64,000 nucleotides of DNA from UMGS1590 sp900552455. Lineage in GTDB: Bacteria; Bacillota; Peptococcia; Peptococcales; Peptococcaceae. The translations under genes were made by a program, and so were the position numbers. Below the pieces are notes generated by a model. That model searched no databases. It was not told where the DNA came from and saw only the letters and a list, made by a program, of their open reading frames with translations. Where the stretch lies: the NCBI GenBank assembly GCA_963931105.1, contig OZ007004.1, positions 1,426,001 to 1,490,000 on the forward strand, read 5' to 3'. Below, one piece after another: positions 61,914 to 64,000 of the stretch (positions are counted from its first letter, which is position 1; the number at the start of each line of letters is the position of its first letter).

Positions 61914-62837
61914 ATGGCATATTCTTCTATCATATCCACCAGCCATCTCTCGAAAAAATACGGCAGCGTGCTGCGCGTGAACGATCTCGATCTGCGTGTG
62001 CCAGAGGGCTGCATCTACGGCTTCCTCGGACCAAACGGCGCTGGCAAATCAACGACGTTGAAGATGATCCTCGGGCTTGTGCGGCCGACCGCCGGCGACA
62101 TCGCTGTGTTCGGCGAACCGATGATGCGCCGCAATCGGCTGGCGATCCTCAAGCAGGTGGGCAGTCTCATTGAAAGCCCGAGCTATTACGGCCATCTTTC
62201 CGGCGAGGAAAATCTGCGCATTGTGCAGACGATGCGCGGCGTGCCGGAGAAAAACATTCGCGAGGTGCTCGAGATCGTGCGCTTGACGGATGCGAAGGAC
62301 AAGCGTGCAGCCCATTACAGCCTGGGCATGAAGCAGCGGTTGGGATTGGCGGCGGCGCTCCTGGGTTATCCGCGGCTCTTGATCCTCGACGAGCCGACGA
62401 ACGGGCTAGATCCGGCAGGCATCCAGGAAATGCGCGAGCTCATCAAGGAATTGCCGCAGCGCTTCGGCATGACGGTGGTTGTTTCCAGCCATCTGCTGGC
62501 GGAGATCGACCAGATGGCCGACCACGTCGGCATCATCCGCGAGGGCGAGCTGGTCTTTCAGGATTCGCTCACAGCGCTGCACAGCCGCAGCAAGCAACAT
62601 CTGGCGCTGCGCACGACTGACAATCTCCACGCCCAGGCGATTTTGCGCGAGCGACGCCTGCATGTGAGTGAGGGTGAAGACGGATATCTCGTGCTGCCAC
62701 TGCTCAACGATGACACCACGGCGGCGCTTGCTGAGCTGCTCGTGACGCAGAGCATCGGCGTGCTGCGTTTGGAGGAACGGCAGAAAAGTCTGGAGGACAT
62801 CTTCCTCGAACTCACCGGGAAGGGGGCGAGCTTATGA
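61914..62837 (+). CDS. Lantibiotic-immunity-type ABC ATPase (SpaF/MutF/BcrA-like)
   Basis: A 307-aa ATPase: Walker A GPNGAGKSTT at about 41-50, the characteristic VGSLIESPSYYGHLSGEENL, a signature reading YSLGMKQRLGLA (the glycine-poor form of BcrA/SpaF proteins), Walker B LLILDEPTNGLD and His in SSHLL. Preceded by AAATGGAG and overlapped by the first permease. Protects against lantibiotics or bacitracin in related systems. Confidence 0.9.
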   Translation: MAYSSIISTSHLSKKYGSVLRVNDLDLRVPEGCIYGFLGPNGAGKSTTLKMILGLVRPTAGDIAVFGEPMMRRNRLAILKQVGSLIESPSYYGHLSGEENLRIVQTMRGVPEKNIREVLEIVRLTDAKDKRAAHYSLGMKQRLGLAAALLGYPRLLILDEPTNGLDPAGIQEMRELIKELPQRFGMTVVVSSHLLAEIDQMADHVGIIREGELVFQDSLTALHSRSKQHLALRTTDNLHAQAILRERRLHVSEGEDGYLVLPLLNDDTTAALAELLVTQSIGVLRLEERQKSLEDIFLELTGKGASL

Positions 62838-63583
62838 GCACGCTGAGACTGGAATTTTTCAAATGTCGCCGGCGCAAGATCTTTCTCGTCGGGCTGGCGC
62901 TGATCGCTGCGCAGCTGCTGTGGATGTACACGTCCATCTTACGCTGGGAGCCTGAGGATTTTCGTCAGGGATGGATGTGGATGCTCTACAGTTTGGCCAT
63001 GCTCGACAGCTTTATGCTGCCGCTCGCGACGGCGGTGATCGCCAGCCGCAACTGCGAGATCGAGCACAAGGGCAGCACGCTGAAAATTCTCGAGACGCTG
63101 ACGACGCCAGGCAAAATCTACAACGCGAAGCTCCTTTGGGGCGCGATCGTGCTGGCGATTCTCATGATCATCCGCAGCGCGCTCTTTCTCGGCGTCGGCT
63201 ATTACGAAGCGTTTCCGGGCACGATGCCGTACCGCACGTTTGCAGTGTTCACGTTTGTCAGCTGGATCGTCTCGCTCATGCTCTACACGCTGCAGCAGGG
63301 ACTGAGCTTACGCTTCGCGAATCAGGCGGTGCCGCTGGTGATCGGCATTGCCGGCAGTTTTCTCGGGCTGATGGGATTGTTTTTCCCAAGCGCTGTGCAG
63401 CGGCTCCTGCCCTGGAGCTATTACGGACTCTTTAGTCAGGTGGCAATGTGGTGGGACGAGGCCACACGTTACACAGAATATTACTGGCGCACGCCGGAAC
63501 CGCTGGACATTGCGCTCTTTATCTGCTGGTTCCTCGTGTTCTTCATCGTTGGCCGCACGCTTTTCGTGCGAAAGGAGGTTTGA
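62834..63583 (+). CDS. Lantibiotic-immunity-type ABC permease (SpaE/MutE-like)
   Basis: A 249-aa membrane protein with six helices. The early segment SRNCEIEHKGSTLKILETL is typical of SpaE/MutE/BcrB-like permeases (the E-x-E-H-K-x-x-T pattern). It overlaps the ATPase gene by 4 bp and is followed after 3 bp by a second permease. The complex would expel cationic peptides from the membrane. Confidence 0.88.
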   Translation: MSTLRLEFFKCRRRKIFLVGLALIAAQLLWMYTSILRWEPEDFRQGWMWMLYSLAMLDSFMLPLATAVIASRNCEIEHKGSTLKILETLTTPGKIYNAKLLWGAIVLAILMIIRSALFLGVGYYEAFPGTMPYRTFAVFTFVSWIVSLMLYTLQQGLSLRFANQAVPLVIGIAGSFLGLMGLFFPSAVQRLLPWSYYGLFSQVAMWWDEATRYTEYYWRTPEPLDIALFICWFLVFFIVGRTLFVRKEV

Positions 63584-63586
63584 CAA

Positions 63587-64000
63587 ATGATCATCCGTGC
63601 TCTACGCGCTGAGCTCATCAAAGGCCGCCACGCGCCGGTGTGGATCGCCTTTGTTGTGCTGCCGCTGATCCCGGCCTTTCTCGGCACGTTTAACTATCTC
63701 GGCAATCTTGCGCTCTTAAAGAGCAGCTGGTACAGCCTCTGGACGCAGCACACGCTCTTTGCGTCGTACTTTTTCCTGCCGGCGCTGCTCGCCGTTTACT
63801 GCGCCTGGGAATGGCGGCTGGAAAACACCGATCATAATTTCAACAGCTTTCTCACGGCGCCAATTTCTACCACGGCGCTCTACCTCGGCAAGCTCATTCC
63901 GGCGATCGGCGTGAGCGTGCTGGCGCAGCTGGTCGTTGGTCTGCTTTTCATCGGCAGCGGTTTTCTCGCTGGCATTCGCGAACCGCTGCCGCCGGAGCTT
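63587..64000 (+). CDS. Second immunity-type ABC permease (SpaG/MutG-like), cut by the window end
   Basis: 138 codons are visible from the ATG at 63587 with AAAGGAGG upstream; the frame is open to the last base. The protein starts MIIRALRAELIKGRHAPVWI and has helices at about 17-37 and 55-75. It then has WEWRLENTDHNFNSFLTAPI, the SpaG/MutG counterpart of the motif in the previous gene. Completes an EFG-type transporter. Confidence 0.85.
   Translation, partial: MIIRALRAELIKGRHAPVWIAFVVLPLIPAFLGTFNYLGNLALLKSSWYSLWTQHTLFASYFFLPALLAVYCAWEWRLENTDHNFNSFLTAPISTTALYLGKLIPAIGVSVLAQLVVGLLFIGSGFLAGIREPLPPEL

Noticed and set aside
1..64000. tRNA and rRNA genes
   Set aside because: I scanned for tRNA-like and rRNA-like segments and saw none that could be supported by eye; the one tRNA-interacting element is the T-box leader.

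Overview
The window is about 64 kb of fairly GC-rich DNA from a Gram-positive anaerobe, most likely a clostridial member of the Bacillota. The evidence is group II ECF transporters, strong AGGAGG-type ribosome sites, a T-box leader, lipoproteins, an LPXTG-like sortase anchor remnant, S-layer-homology (SLH) surface proteins, GHKL/LytTR two-component pairs, hybrid cluster protein, and ferredoxin-linked flavoenzymes. The genus cannot be fixed from the sequence alone.

Layout. 0-2.9 kb: ecfA1-ecfA2-ecfT-truA operon. 2.9-4.6 kb: small membrane proteins. 4.6-7.4 kb: a tandem 1-kb duplication carrying two lipoprotein genes; its second copy is fused to the tail of a frameshifted Cna_B surface protein. 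7.5-15 kb: tyrosine recombinase, treble-clef repeat protein, large VWA/SLH surface protein with an AT-rich core, and an AAA/DUF4143 ATPase behind three 32-33 bp iterated sites. 15-18.9 kb (minus strand): an adenine deaminase gene broken twice (a 16-bp tandem duplication near the 5' end, and a 3' end replaced by a GH26-like fragment), a Schlafen/AlbA-type gene flanked by 24-bp direct repeats, and a Crp/Fnr regulator. 19-21.3 kb: ferredoxin-hcp, divergent from that regulator.

21.4-29.3 kb: an apparent metal or metallophore operon (AraC regulator, MptD-like ECF S component, EcfT, fused EcfAA', two half-ABC proteins, DtxR/MntR-like regulator). 29.3-30.9 kb: an IS1182-like element inserted in, and duplicating, a palindromic terminator. 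31-37.8 kb: an ATC-hydrolase-like gene, a second AraC regulator, and a complete Nik/Opp-type importer. 37.9-40 kb (minus): an acyltransferase-like protein and a frameshifted membrane partner. 40.1-42.4 kb: Trp-type T-box and trpBA, in which TrpA has lost its catalytic and phosphate-binding residues. 42.5-46.8 kb: tmcAL, a LysR regulator, and a ferredoxin plus flavoprotein pair. 47-49.9 kb: a second SLH protein. 49.9-52.9 kb (minus): comEA-comEC.

53 kb: a small transcription unit encoding a 27-aa hydrophobic peptide (type I toxin-like). 53.3-58.5 kb: AgrC/AgrA-like pair divergent from a BceAB-like ABC transporter, with two pairs of 21-bp-spaced repeats between them. 58.5-59.8 kb: a Fic protein with an operator in its promoter. 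59.8-64 kb: OmpR-type two-component system divergent from a lantibiotic-immunity-type ABC transporter, cut by the window end. The recurrent theme is regulator/transporter pairs for metals and cell-envelope antimicrobials, surface proteins, and several recently decayed or fused genes.
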